Shown: piece after piece, positions 1 to 8,738 of the stretch
Layout of the letters: every line of letters begins with the position of its first letter
Position numbering within the stretch: the stretch's first letter is position 1
Position numbers and translations under genes: made by a program
NCBI GenBank assembly: GCA_041398745.1
Contig: JAWKUB010000005.1
Location: 765,142-829,141 of the forward strand
Direction: 5' to 3'
Length of the DNA stretch: 64,000 nucleotides
From: JACKHO01 sp041398745
GTDB taxonomy: Bacteria > Planctomycetota > Planctomycetia > Planctomycetales > Planctomycetaceae
The notes under the pieces: generated by a model
What the model saw: only the letters and a program-made list of their open reading frames with translations
Database searches by the model: none
Told to the model about the DNA's origin: nothing

Positions 1-1
1 G

Positions 2-379
2 GAGCAGCCCGGCAATCCCATTTGGATCAAAATCCGCCAGTACAACAGCCGCATGCTGGTTCGCATTATGGAAGAACTGGAGAGTGTGCCGGAAGGCAGT
101 GGCACCATGATGGACAACACGCTTATCGTGTACACCAGCAACAACGCCGACAAGCAGCATACCAGTGGGGCCAACTGGCCTGTCATGCTGCTGGGCAACT
201 TTGACGGAGCCTTCAAGACCGGTTGCTTCACACAACTTGACGGCAAGCGGCCCATCAACGCGTTGTATACGTCGCTCCTGCATGCGGCGGGCGCTCCTTG
301 CGACCGCTTCAACATGACGGAGCAACTCGCCAAGAAATTCGATTCCGGCAACGGACCGCTGAAGGAAGTACTGACATGA
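2..379 (+). CDS. DUF1552 family protein, C-terminal part (5' end outside window)
   Basis: The frame is open from the first bases of the window, so only the C-terminal 125 residues are present. They resemble the end of planctomycete DUF1552 proteins, exported members of the alkaline-phosphatase-like/DUF1501 group: an amphipathic helix, then 'MMDNTLIVYTSNNADKQHT' and a hydrophobic 'PVMLLGNFDG' strand, ending in the usual helix that selects 'NALYTSLLHAAG'. The stop codon overlaps the start of the next gene in an ATGA at 376-379, so the two are translationally coupled. DUF1552 and DUF1592/1588 genes are habitually paired in this phylum. The function is unknown. DUF1501 is the main alternative, but the pairing favours DUF1552. 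Confidence 0.8.
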   Translation, partial: EQPGNPIWIKIRQYNSRMLVRIMEELESVPEGSGTMMDNTLIVYTSNNADKQHTSGANWPVMLLGNFDGAFKTGCFTQLDGKRPINALYTSLLHAAGAPCDRFNMTEQLAKKFDSGNGPLKEVLT

Positions 380-2991
380 GCAAAGCCGCGCTGACCGGGT
401 CCCTGTTCCTCGTCATCGGCCTGTTTGCTCCCGCTTGGTCATCCAGTGCGCGTGGTGAATCGTACACGCCGGGGCAAGGCGTCGAGGGTGACTATGCAAG
501 TTATGCCCGAGGCTTTCTGGAAGCTCATTGCGTCGATTGTCACGGCGAGACCGAGCCGGAAGGTGGTGTGTCGCTCGTCGACCTCGGCCCTGTTGATGAA
601 ATCAACTCAGGCACGTGGCGCAGCATTTGGTCGCAAGTGACGCTCAAAGAAATGCCGCCGCGTGAGGCCGATCAACCTAAAGTGATCGAGCGACTCAAAT
701 TCTCCGAATGGATTGTGGGCGAAATGTCACGCGTCATGCGCGACAAAGGCGGCTTTCACGATCACCTCGATCCCAGCAAGGGCAACTTTGTTGATCACGA
801 CTTGCTGTTCGGCCCGCTTCCTGAAGGCATTACGCTGGTTCCCACATCAACGCCCGCGCGCCTCTGGCGGGTAACGCGTGAAGAACACATTACGCGGCTC
901 AACGAACTCATCAACACCGAGCCCGCGTTTGATCCTGCCAAGCCTGGCTTACGCACCCACGGTGATGCTGTTCCCACAAATCATGGTGGAGAACTCAAGC
1001 TCTACTTTGGTGTCGACCGCATCATTCAGTGGCAGGGAGGCACCGTGGCGTATGCGACGGCGGTCAAGAGTACTCCGGCCGTCCTCTCGTCGGCCCGGGC
1101 ACATGGTCTGGAAAACTATCCCGACTTCTATACGGTCAACAGTGCCGAAGCGACTCAAATTATGGACGTCGCCGATGATGTCATTCGGTACATGGCCTAC
1201 GGCCCGCTGAGCATTGCGGAGCCGTGGCAAATTACCGACGACCCGAAGTCCAAGGCGGTTACCGACAATATGAAAGGGGACATCCGCGGACTCCCTACGA
1301 GCATTGTCTACAGCACGAAAGTCGTGCGTCCAATGACACCCGTTTACGACCTAATGAATGAAGAGGGCGTTTCTGAAGAACGTCTGCGTGCGGCTGTCGA
1401 CTACCTGTTCGAGTCAGTCACCTTCCGTCCGCCAACGCAGGCAGAATCGGAGCGATATCTACTGATTACCCAGCAGTCCATTGAGAAGCTCGGTAAGGAA
1501 GACGGAGCGGTGCTTGGGTTGTCTTCCATCTTTCTGGACCGCGACGCGCTCTTCCGTCCGGAACTGGTAGAGCAGGGGGAATCCGACCAGTACGGCCGCG
1601 TCATGCTGCAGGATTGGGAACTCGGCCTGGCAGTGAACCACGCACTCTCGTACATCAAACCCGATGACGAATTGCGGTCGGCCATCATGGAAGGCCGCAT
1701 GCGGACACGGGAAGACGTGAAACGTGAAGTTCAGCGAATGCTGGCCGATGAGAGCATTCGAAAACCACGAGTTCTACAGTTCTTCCGCGACTACTTTGAC
1801 TACGACCTTGGCGGGTACATTTGCAAAGACAATCGGGCCCTGGCGGATACCGGAGCCAGTACGCGCGGCACATCGCATTACAGCGCGATGTTCGATGCAA
1901 CGGCCAGCACCGACCGACTCATTGAACTCATCCTGCAGGAAGACAAAGACGTTTTTCGAAAACTGCTGACGACGAATCAGGTTGTGGCAACTCGGAATGA
2001 CAATGTCTACTTCGGGAGAAGGCGGTCCGAGGAAGAACGACGTGCATCGGTCGCCGCGGCGAAGGTTGCAGAAGCCGAAGCGACGAGAATTGAGACAGCC
2101 GCACTTGAAGCGGCTCAGCAGGAATTGGCGGAACTGGAGGCGTTACTTGCGGCAAACCCCGATGAAAGCCGTGCTCAGCAGAAGGAGCTTGCCGAGAAGA
2201 AACGCGCCGTAACAGCGGCGCAGAAGAAACTGGATGCAGCGAAGAAGCAGGCAGCCAGCGTCAACCATAACGTCGCCGAGGCAGACCTGACCGGCCCAAA
2301 GATCTTCGCCCGGGTGAGTCAGCGAAGTTTTGGCTCCGGTTCAATGAAGCCAGACCGAATTCTTGCTACCGCGCCGGAAGGTGAGCGACTGGGAATTCTG
2401 ACGCATCCCAGTTGGCTCGTCTCTCATTCTGATGCCATGGACAACCACGCCATTCGGCGCGGTCGGTGGATTCGCGAACGACTGCTGGGCGGCGGCATTC
2501 CAGATGTTCCCATTACTGTCGATGCTCAACTGCCCGACGAACCCACGCATACCCTGCGCGAACGGATGGTCGTTACGCAGCAGGAATACTGCTGGACCTG
2601 CCACCGGAAAATGGATCCGCTCGGATTGCCGTTCGAAATGTACAACCACGCCGGGTTATTCCGAACGACTGAACTGAACCAGCCGGTCAACACGTCGGGT
2701 GAAATCATCGACTCGGGCGATCCGGCTCTCGACGGCAAAGTGGATAATGCCCTTGAGCTTATTGAGAGGCTTGCCAATTCGGAACGTGCCGAGCAGGTTT
2801 TCGTGCGTCATGCCTTCCGGTTCTGGATGGGCCGTAACGAAACGCTGAACGACGCTCCGGTCCTGCAGGACGCTCACCGTGCATACAAAGAAAGTGGTGG
2901 CAGCATGAATGCTCTGCTCACGTCGCTTCTCACGTCCGACGCATTTCTTTACCGTAAACGTGCCGAGCCGGAATCTGGCGGCGGGGAATAG
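376..2991 (+). CDS. DUF1592/DUF1588/DUF1585 cytochrome-c-like protein
   Basis: The 871-residue protein starts at the ATG overlapping the upstream stop; an in-frame ATG at 298 would lie inside the previous gene. An N-terminal signal peptide is followed by a haem-c-type motif 'CVDCH' near residue 53 in a segment like the planctomycete cytochrome C domain. DUF1592 and DUF1588 blocks follow; the DUF1588 block carries 'RRGRWIRERLLGGGIPDVP' and a second 'CWTCH' motif before 'KMDPLGLPFEMYNHAG'. The end is DUF1585-like ('FVRHAFRFWMGRNE'). Inserted between them at about residues 550-630 is an Ala/Glu/Lys-rich stretch with strong coiled-coil character. The protein is probably periplasmic and membrane-associated, with a redox role inferred only from the CxxCH motifs. 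It pairs with the DUF1552 gene. Confidence 0.85.
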   Translation: MSKAALTGSLFLVIGLFAPAWSSSARGESYTPGQGVEGDYASYARGFLEAHCVDCHGETEPEGGVSLVDLGPVDEINSGTWRSIWSQVTLKEMPPREADQPKVIERLKFSEWIVGEMSRVMRDKGGFHDHLDPSKGNFVDHDLLFGPLPEGITLVPTSTPARLWRVTREEHITRLNELINTEPAFDPAKPGLRTHGDAVPTNHGGELKLYFGVDRIIQWQGGTVAYATAVKSTPAVLSSARAHGLENYPDFYTVNSAEATQIMDVADDVIRYMAYGPLSIAEPWQITDDPKSKAVTDNMKGDIRGLPTSIVYSTKVVRPMTPVYDLMNEEGVSEERLRAAVDYLFESVTFRPPTQAESERYLLITQQSIEKLGKEDGAVLGLSSIFLDRDALFRPELVEQGESDQYGRVMLQDWELGLAVNHALSYIKPDDELRSAIMEGRMRTREDVKREVQRMLADESIRKPRVLQFFRDYFDYDLGGYICKDNRALADTGASTRGTSHYSAMFDATASTDRLIELILQEDKDVFRKLLTTNQVVATRNDNVYFGRRRSEEERRASVAAAKVAEAEATRIETAALEAAQQELAELEALLAANPDESRAQQKELAEKKRAVTAAQKKLDAAKKQAASVNHNVAEADLTGPKIFARVSQRSFGSGSMKPDRILATAPEGERLGILTHPSWLVSHSDAMDNHAIRRGRWIRERLLGGGIPDVPITVDAQLPDEPTHTLRERMVVTQQEYCWTCHRKMDPLGLPFEMYNHAGLFRTTELNQPVNTSGEIIDSGDPALDGKVDNALELIERLANSERAEQVFVRHAFRFWMGRNETLNDAPVLQDAHRAYKESGGSMNALLTSLLTSDAFLYRKRAEPESGGGE

Positions 2992-3032
2992 CGTTTACGA
3001 AAGCAAGTTTCGGACTTGTTTGTAGTCGAGTC

Positions 3033-3097
3033 GTGAGCCGAAGGCCGTGAGGCCTCGGGCTTTTGACTTGCCCGGCCGCTTACGCGTCGCGGCTCAC
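3033..3097. repeat. Intergenic palindromic element
   Basis: The 65-base segment begins GTGAGCCG and ends CGGCTCAC, an exact 8-base inverted repeat. A second inverted pair, CGGGC (3056-3060) and GCCCG (3070-3074), is nested inside, so the element could fold into a long imperfect hairpin. It lies between the DUF1592-type gene and the sulfatase. It has no T-run like a simple terminator. I see no second copy in the window. It resembles REP-like intergenic elements, but that identity is inference. Confidence 0.5.
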
Positions 3098-3201
3098 ATG
3101 GGAACTCAACATCGAGCATTGGTTCAACGCGAAACCTCGGCTGGAAGTTCCGTGTGGTTGATGTCGATAGCTATTACAACGTTTTACCTCCGAGCCTGTT
3201 C

Positions 3202-4548
3202 ATGTCACGACAACATTTGTTAGCACTCTGCGCCGTCTTGTGTTTCACATCACTCACGCGGGCAGCGGATCGGCCGAACGTTTTGTTCATCCTCGCCGAT
3301 GACGTGGGGCAGGAAGTGCTGGGATGCTACGGCGGTCAGTCGTACGAAACACCGCACCTCGATGAACTCGCTCGAACCGGTATGCAGTTCCGCAATGGGT
3401 TCAGCATGCCGGTGTGCCATCCCACGCGGCTCACGCTCATGACGGGCAAGTACCCCTTCCGGCACGGGCAGGTGACCTGGGGCGACTTTCCCAAAGCCGA
3501 AGAGCCTTTCACGTGGCCGAACCTCGTGGCTGAGTCAGGTTACTCGACGTATATCGCGGGGAAGTGGCAACTCTGTCTGCTGGGAGATGATCCTCGTCAT
3601 CCTCACCGGCTTGGCTTCGAGCACTTCGATTTATTCGGCTGGCACGAAGGACCTCGTTACTACGAACCGATGATTTACCGTGACGGTACCGTGCGCGACG
3701 ACACCCTCGGACATTACGGTCCCGACCTGTACGTGCGGAGCCTCATTGAATTCATGAAGGCGAGTCGAGAAAGGCCATTCTTTGCCTTTTACTCGATGGC
3801 GGTCTGCCACGAAGTCACGGACGACCTGGATCCTCCCGTTCCGCATGGCCCGTTCGGACGTTACGACAGCTACCCCGAAATGGTGTCGGAAATGGATCGA
3901 AACGTCGGACGACTCGTCGCCGCGCTCGAAGCGCTCGGCCTGCGTGACAACACGCTCATCATCTTTACCGCCGACAACGGCACGCCGCCCGAAATCATTA
4001 TTCGGGCAGACGGCAGCGACCTCATCCGTGAAGATGTTGTCTCCCGCCAGAATGGGCTGCTCATTCCGGGTGGCAAGAAGAAACTCATTAACGACGGCAC
4101 CAACGTGCCCCTCATCGCGAACTGGCCCGGGAGAATTCGCGAGGGACAAGTCGTTGATGATTTGGTCGACATGAGCGACTACCTCCCCACGTTCGTCGAA
4201 CTCACGGGTGGAAAACTTCCTGCGGGACGCAAGCTCGATGGAGTCAGCTTCGCTTCCCGTTTACTCGGCACCGGCAAGTCGAGCCGTGAATTCGCCTATG
4301 CAGAAGAAGCTGTGTTACCAAAGCCCGGCGGCGTAGAACCTGACGGCAAAAGCAGCGGCCTGCGCTGGGTGCGGACCGCCGACTGGAAACTCTACAACGA
4401 CGGCCGCCTGTTCCACATGCTGGAAGACGACCGAGAACAAAACGCCCTGTATCCCAGTGATGATGACTCGGCCAAGAAAGAAATGCGCCAACAGCTTTTG
4501 AGAGCGTTTGAAAAACTGGACGTTGGATCGGTAGCTGAATCAAATTAG
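3202..4548 (+). CDS. Sulfatase (formylglycine-dependent)
   Basis: The 448-residue exported sulfatase hydrolyses sulfate esters, probably on polysaccharides in a marine or algal setting. I chose the ATG at 3202 because it gives a clean signal peptide ending 'TSLTRAADRP'; a longer frame from 3154 has no such signal. 'NVLFILADDVG' supplies the metal-binding Asp pair. The sulfatase signature 'CHPTR' begins at Cys72, the residue converted to formylglycine, and is followed by 'LTLMTGKYPFRHG'. 'FTADNGTP' and the C-terminal 'MSDYLPTFVELTGG' are also standard. The length is normal for the family. The substrate cannot be told from sequence. A formylglycine-generating enzyme would be needed and is not in the window. 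Confidence 0.93.
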   Translation: MSRQHLLALCAVLCFTSLTRAADRPNVLFILADDVGQEVLGCYGGQSYETPHLDELARTGMQFRNGFSMPVCHPTRLTLMTGKYPFRHGQVTWGDFPKAEEPFTWPNLVAESGYSTYIAGKWQLCLLGDDPRHPHRLGFEHFDLFGWHEGPRYYEPMIYRDGTVRDDTLGHYGPDLYVRSLIEFMKASRERPFFAFYSMAVCHEVTDDLDPPVPHGPFGRYDSYPEMVSEMDRNVGRLVAALEALGLRDNTLIIFTADNGTPPEIIIRADGSDLIREDVVSRQNGLLIPGGKKKLINDGTNVPLIANWPGRIREGQVVDDLVDMSDYLPTFVELTGGKLPAGRKLDGVSFASRLLGTGKSSREFAYAEEAVLPKPGGVEPDGKSSGLRWVRTADWKLYNDGRLFHMLEDDREQNALYPSDDDSAKKEMRQQLLRAFEKLDVGSVAESN

Positions 4549-4706
4549 GCTGCCACATTCGTCGGAATCGATCATGGCTGTTTTATCAATTCTCCCCAAT
4601 CCAGTCGACGATTTCTTGCCGGGACGATATTCTCCAACGGTTGCCGTGTCTTCTTGCGTAATCAATCTGTTCGCAGTGCACGGGATGGTTATTCGATTCA
4701 AATCAT

Positions 4707-4712
4707 CAGGAG
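4707..4712 (+). promoter_or_regulatory. Ribosome binding site for GTG start at 4720
   Basis: CAGGAG stands 7 bases before the GTG at 4720. No comparable site precedes the ATG codons further upstream in the same frame, so this site decides the start of the small gene. Confidence 0.6.
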
Positions 4713-4719
4713 TTTTCCC

Positions 4720-4929
4720 GTGGCCGACCCTTCATCCACCGCGAATGATCAACAGCGTCGTTATCGAGAGTTTCTGGATTTGCTGCCGTTGACCCTGTCG
4801 TTGGCTGGCTTACCCGCCAGCGAACATGGTCGCTACTACAACGAAGAACAAATTGAAACCCGCGTCTTCGCCGTGCGACATGCCTACAAGGCCGCACGTC
4901 AGCTGGCACGAGAACTCATCAGCAAGTAA
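4720..4929 (+). CDS. Small conserved-looking hypothetical protein (69 aa)
   Basis: A 69-residue protein starting at GTG, chosen because CAGGAG lies 7 bases upstream. The sequence 'QRRYREFLDLLPLTLSLAGLP' is followed by a charged helix 'ETRVFAVRHAYKAARQLAREL'. It has no signal peptide and no recognisable domain; it looks like a small soluble helical protein. It lies 53 bases before the next gene on the same strand and may be co-transcribed with it. The function is unknown. Confidence that it is a real gene comes from the ribosome site and the amphipathic composition, not from homology. Confidence 0.6.
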   Translation: MADPSSTANDQQRRYREFLDLLPLTLSLAGLPASEHGRYYNEEQIETRVFAVRHAYKAARQLARELISK

Positions 4930-4982
4930 CACCGCCTCGACTCAGTCATCCTGGGCATGCGGAGCGGCAGGGAGAGAGTCCA

Positions 4983-5543
4983 ATGTGGTTTGCAGAATCG
5001 GCGTGGCCCACGCTCATTGTCCTGGCAACCGTGGCCGCGGTTTTCGTGTCGCGTTGGATGGTGAATCGACGTGCCGTCTGGTTGGGGGCCGCGGTCTTTT
5101 TCGTCGCGCTCATGCCGCTCGTCTGGTGGCTGGAAATTCAAATCGTCACGCCACGAGAGCAAGTCGAACAAAGCATTCTGGATATCACGTCCGCCTTTCA
5201 ACAGAACGACTCTGAGGGAACCCTCAAACACATTTCACCAGGGGCACCGCACATCAAACTGCTCGCGACCGGAGCCATGAAGCTTGTCGATGTCGACGAC
5301 GACATGCGTGTTTCGGACATTCAAATCGAACTGACGAATGAGAATTCCATCGCGAAGGCTAAGTTTCGAGTGAACGCGAAAGTCGGATTACTGGGCCAGA
5401 GCGAAAAACAGCATCAGCCCACCCGCTGGGATGCAACCTGGCGTAAGGAGGGGGAAGAGTGGCTGTTGTTCAAAATCACAGAGCTCGATCCTATCACCGG
5501 CGAACCGCTCGATCGCTTTGCTCAACTTCGCGGAATGTTCTGA
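4983..5543 (+). CDS. Hypothetical membrane-anchored protein, NTF2-like ectodomain
   Basis: The 186-residue protein has two membrane segments at the N-terminus (about residues 8-22 and 32-49, ending 'FVALMPLVWWLEIQIVTP'), then a soluble domain of about 130 residues. The pattern of a helix ('QVEQSILDITSAFQQND') followed by alternating strands ending 'WRKEGEEWLLFKITELDP' looks like an NTF2/SnoaL-type fold, which is inference. A purine-rich ribosome site (AGGGAGAGAG, 4969-4978) precedes the ATG. The gene is the last before the tRNA. No catalytic residues can be named. Confidence 0.72.
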   Translation: MWFAESAWPTLIVLATVAAVFVSRWMVNRRAVWLGAAVFFVALMPLVWWLEIQIVTPREQVEQSILDITSAFQQNDSEGTLKHISPGAPHIKLLATGAMKLVDVDDDMRVSDIQIELTNENSIAKAKFRVNAKVGLLGQSEKQHQPTRWDATWRKEGEEWLLFKITELDPITGEPLDRFAQLRGMF

Positions 5544-5682
5544 CAACCGAAACGTGTTTCCGTACTGTGCATGGGAAACGGATGTGAATTTGGGACCTTT
5601 TTTCGAAGAAAAGTGACTTCCCAAGCGAGCCACGGACGATAAGATACCCCACGCATGAGCGAGGAATGGCTCATTTTCATAG

Positions 5683-5756
<74 letters not shown>

Positions 5757-5759
5757 CTT

Positions 5760-5795
5760 AAAAAGCCGAAGTCCCTTTAGGACTTCGGCTTTTTG
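5760..5795 (+). terminator. Rho-independent terminator of the tRNA gene
   Basis: A perfect 15-base inverted repeat, AAAAAGCCGAAGTCC and its complement, flanks a 5-base loop and ends in a run of five T. It starts 4 bases after the tRNA, so the tRNA is probably transcribed alone. Confidence 0.9.
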
Positions 5796-5961
5796 CATTC
5801 TTTCCCATCGCGACACGCCGCCTCGTGGCTACCGTATGCCGCCCTGCTCCAGTTTCGGGGGCGGTGTGCCTTTCTTGAGCGCGGAAGAGGGGAATGCGTT
5901 TCTCCTTTAGCTGCATTTCGCTCAGTCGCTGTCCTTTGCCGATCTGGCTACACTGGACCGC

Positions 5962-7236
5962 ATGGATCAAAATTCACTTGAACGTACGACGCTGCGAAAA
6001 GTCGCCTGGCGACTCATGCCGTTCATTTGTCTGTGCTATTTGCTGAACATTCTCGACCGGGCAAATGTGGGCTTTGCTCGGCTGAACATGCAGACTGACC
6101 TCAGTCTCAGTGAGGACATGTTCAATTTGGGCTATGGCATGTTTTACGTGGGTTACCTCCTGTTTGAGATTCCCAGCAACCTTATCATGCGAAAGGTTGG
6201 AGCGCGTCGGTGGATTGCCCGCATCATGATTACCTGGGGCATTGTTTCGGCGCTGACCATGTTTGCCCGTGATCAATGGTCGTTCTATGGCCTTCGTATC
6301 TTACTCGGCATTGCTGAAGCGGGGTTCTTCCCCGGGATTATTCTCTATCTGAGCTACTGGTTCCCGGACCAGGAGCGGGGAAAAATGACCGCCTTCTTTA
6401 TGCTGGCCATTGGACTGGCAAGCGTATTCGGGAATCCCATTTCGGGATTCATTATGCAGTACCTCGACACGGCAGCCGGACTACATGGCTGGCAATGGTT
6501 GTTCCTGCTGGAAGGTATTCCGTCCATGCTGGTCGGATTCGCGGTTCTGTTCTATTTGACCGACTCTCCCAAGCATGCCAACTGGCTCGCCTCGGAAGAA
6601 CGCGACTGGCTGATTGCCCGCATGCAGCATGAAGAGGAGGCTCGGCGCGCCCAACACAATGCCGATCATCTGGCCGCCATGATGCAGTGGCGCGTCTGGT
6701 TGTTAATTGCCATTTACTTCACCGTCGCGGTAGGCACGAATGCTGGTGGGGCCTATTTACCGGAACTCATCAAGGAGAAGTTTCAGAGTTTGACCACATT
6801 TCAAATTGGACTTCTCAGTGCCTTGCCGCACATTTGCGCCGTCGTGGGGATGACCATATTCGGCATCAGCTCCGATCGAAACAAAGAACGGCGTCTGCAT
6901 TTGGCCGTCGCGGCGGGTCTTGGCGCGGCGGGATGGGCGCTGACGGCAGCAACCGAATCTCCCGTACTCAGACTCGTTGGCCTGTGTCTCGCTCAGACGG
7001 GCATGATGAGCATGTTACCCGTCTTCTGGACCTTACCGACAGCATTCCTGACCGGTGCGGCGGCAGCTGGGGGCATTGCGTTGATTAACTCTGTCGCCAA
7101 CATTGGCGGCTTCTTCGGGGCGACAATTCTGGGACGGTTCGGCCTGTGGTCAATGGCCTTCTGTTTGTTCGCCGGAGCAGTGCTCGCAATGGGTGTCGGC
7201 AGCAGTTCGAAAGTCAAAATCGAGGCGACCGGATAA
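5962..7236 (+). CDS. MFS transporter, anion:cation symporter (ACS) type
   Basis: The 424-residue protein has about twelve membrane segments. The first loop carries 'NILDRANVGFARLNM', the hallmark of the ACS family, whose members import organic anions such as phthalate, tartrate, hexuronates or glucarate with a cation. 'GYGMFYVGYLLFEIPSNLIMRKVGARRWIARIMITWG' is split here into recognisable halves 'FEIPSNLIMRKVGARRWI' and 'RIMITWGIVSALTMF', both typical. 'GFFPGIILYLSYWFP' is also standard. The gene is followed after 57 bases by an SDR and then a cupin gene, so uptake and catabolism of one small acid is likely, but the substrate is not determined. Confidence 0.9.
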   Translation: MDQNSLERTTLRKVAWRLMPFICLCYLLNILDRANVGFARLNMQTDLSLSEDMFNLGYGMFYVGYLLFEIPSNLIMRKVGARRWIARIMITWGIVSALTMFARDQWSFYGLRILLGIAEAGFFPGIILYLSYWFPDQERGKMTAFFMLAIGLASVFGNPISGFIMQYLDTAAGLHGWQWLFLLEGIPSMLVGFAVLFYLTDSPKHANWLASEERDWLIARMQHEEEARRAQHNADHLAAMMQWRVWLLIAIYFTVAVGTNAGGAYLPELIKEKFQSLTTFQIGLLSALPHICAVVGMTIFGISSDRNKERRLHLAVAAGLGAAGWALTAATESPVLRLVGLCLAQTGMMSMLPVFWTLPTAFLTGAAAAGGIALINSVANIGGFFGATILGRFGLWSMAFCLFAGAVLAMGVGSSSKVKIEATG

Positions 7237-7293
7237 CAGGTCAAAGCAGGATGCGAATGCGCCCCAAGCCACACTGAAGCGGACTCACAACCT

Positions 7294-8127
7294 ATGACAA
7301 ATCCTCTGTTCAACCTTACAAACAAAGTTGCTGTTGTTTCCGGTGCGGCGCAAGGGATGGGACAAGCAACCGCATTGGCCGTCGCGCAGCACGGGGCCGA
7401 TGTTGTCGTGGTCGACCGGAATCTCGATGGTGCCGAAGCGACCGCCACGACCATTCGTGCGATGGGACGCAAAGTGCTCGTGGCCGGGACAGATGTCTCC
7501 TGCCCCGATGCCATCGCGGCGTTGTTCATGCAGGTCGATGCAGCGTTCGGTCGAGTCGATTTCCTGGGCAACATTGCCGGAGATGGACATCTATGCCAAC
7601 CGGAACACCTCGCCATCGAAGATCTTCATCGAGTCTTCCAGAATCTGGTCATTGGACGATTTGCCATGTGCCAGCAGGCCGGACGAAGAATGCTGGCTCA
7701 GGGCTGCGGATCTATTATGAATATTGGGTCGGTCGCCAGTTCCACCGCCCTTGGTCGGGGACACATTGCCTACAGCATGGCGATGGGAGCCGTACTGCAA
7801 ATGACGCGCGAACTGAGTACCGAATGGAGCCACCGCGGTGTCCGGGTCAACTGCGTTACACCGGCGCAGGTTTTGAATCCCAGTTTGGCAGCGCGTATGC
7901 AGGAAGATCCCACACTGGAAAGTCGTTTTCTGAAAGGCATTCCCGCCGGACGACTCGGCCAGCCTGAGAACATCCAGGGCCTGGCTGTTCTGCTCGCTTC
8001 CGATGCCTCGCGCTGGATTACGGGGGCCATCATTCCCATGGACGGGGGGAACACAGCCATGAACGCCGGCGGTACTCCCGGACACGAACAACACCTAATT
8101 CAAACGTTTCGCGCAGAGTCAAAGTAA
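7294..8127 (+). CDS. SDR family protein lacking the catalytic lysine
   Basis: The 277-residue Rossmann-fold protein has the cofactor motif 'SGAAQGMG' (about residues 16-23) and Asp in 'VVVDRN', suggesting NAD(H). The NNAG motif is altered to 'GNIAG'. The active-site Tyr160 is present, but the YxxxK motif reads 'YSMAM', so the catalytic Lys is Met164; the codons (TAC AGC ATG GCG ATG) leave no doubt. The C-terminal part ('IIPMDGGNTAM') is normal. It lies between an MFS importer and a cupin. It may still bind NAD and substrate, but classical SDR catalysis looks impaired. Confidence 0.88.
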   Translation: MTNPLFNLTNKVAVVSGAAQGMGQATALAVAQHGADVVVVDRNLDGAEATATTIRAMGRKVLVAGTDVSCPDAIAALFMQVDAAFGRVDFLGNIAGDGHLCQPEHLAIEDLHRVFQNLVIGRFAMCQQAGRRMLAQGCGSIMNIGSVASSTALGRGHIAYSMAMGAVLQMTRELSTEWSHRGVRVNCVTPAQVLNPSLAARMQEDPTLESRFLKGIPAGRLGQPENIQGLAVLLASDASRWITGAIIPMDGGNTAMNAGGTPGHEQHLIQTFRAESK

Positions 8128-8158
8128 ATCGATTCAATCAGGAAAGAGAGAGTGAACC

Positions 8159-8584
8159 GTGGCAAAGATTACGCAATTCAAAGGCTACACCGGCACGGAA
8201 CAAATGCCGGACGTTCCGAAGCCCGACACGCCGCCCGATCCCATGATTGTGACCGACCAGGACGGTGTTCCGGTCGTTTATCCGGGATGCCATGGCGTGG
8301 GCGTGCGGGTTGTTCATCCCGTCAACGAAAAAGCTCCCGCCAAGAACATGGGCCTGGTCAAGTTCTACGTGCCGCCGCATGTCGTGCTGGAACCCGGCTC
8401 GCATCCGACGGAAGAAACGTACGTCATTCTCGAAGGGGAAGGAGAAATGACGTTTCATCGCTACAAGCGACATGTGAAGAAGGGCGACTTCATCTACCTG
8501 CCCCCCTGGTGTGTTCATGGAATCGAGAACACCGGCAATGAAACGCTGGTCGTCCTGATTTGCACGTCACCGCCGAATCCGTAG
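8159..8584 (+). CDS. Cupin domain protein
   Basis: The 141-residue protein starts at GTG, chosen because of the purine run GGAAAGAGAGAG just upstream. It is a single cupin: motif 1 is 'PGSHPTEETYVILEGEGEM' and motif 2 is 'GDFIYLPPWCVHGIEN'. In motif 1 the first His of the usual HxH is Gly, so the metal site keeps one motif-1 His, one Glu and the motif-2 His. It closes the MFS-SDR-cupin operon, 31 bases after the SDR. A role as dioxygenase, isomerase or ligand sensor for the same substrate is possible but not shown. Confidence 0.85.
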   Translation: MAKITQFKGYTGTEQMPDVPKPDTPPDPMIVTDQDGVPVVYPGCHGVGVRVVHPVNEKAPAKNMGLVKFYVPPHVVLEPGSHPTEETYVILEGEGEMTFHRYKRHVKKGDFIYLPPWCVHGIENTGNETLVVLICTSPPNP

Positions 8585-8738
8585 TGCCTGTCGTTTCAAA
8601 CTGATAGTTAGCGAGTCAGCAGCACATCAGCGTGATCCCCTCACCCTTCGGGAGTCGATATACCGGAATGATGAGGATTTCGTTATGTTGATGGACCGGA
8701 ATACTGCAGCGACGACCTGAATCGAGTGAGCTTTCCGC

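Noticed and set aside
3004..3022. CAAGT-TTCGG-ACTTG hairpin as terminator of the DUF1592-type gene
   Set aside because: Only five base pairs and a short T-run; too weak to call.
3631..4149. A 172-residue open frame on the minus strand inside the sulfatase
   Set aside because: It is antisense to conserved sulfatase motifs and its translation has no domain-like features.
4574..4792. A 72-residue open frame on the plus strand
   Set aside because: It overlaps the better-supported small gene at 4720 in another frame and has no ribosome site.
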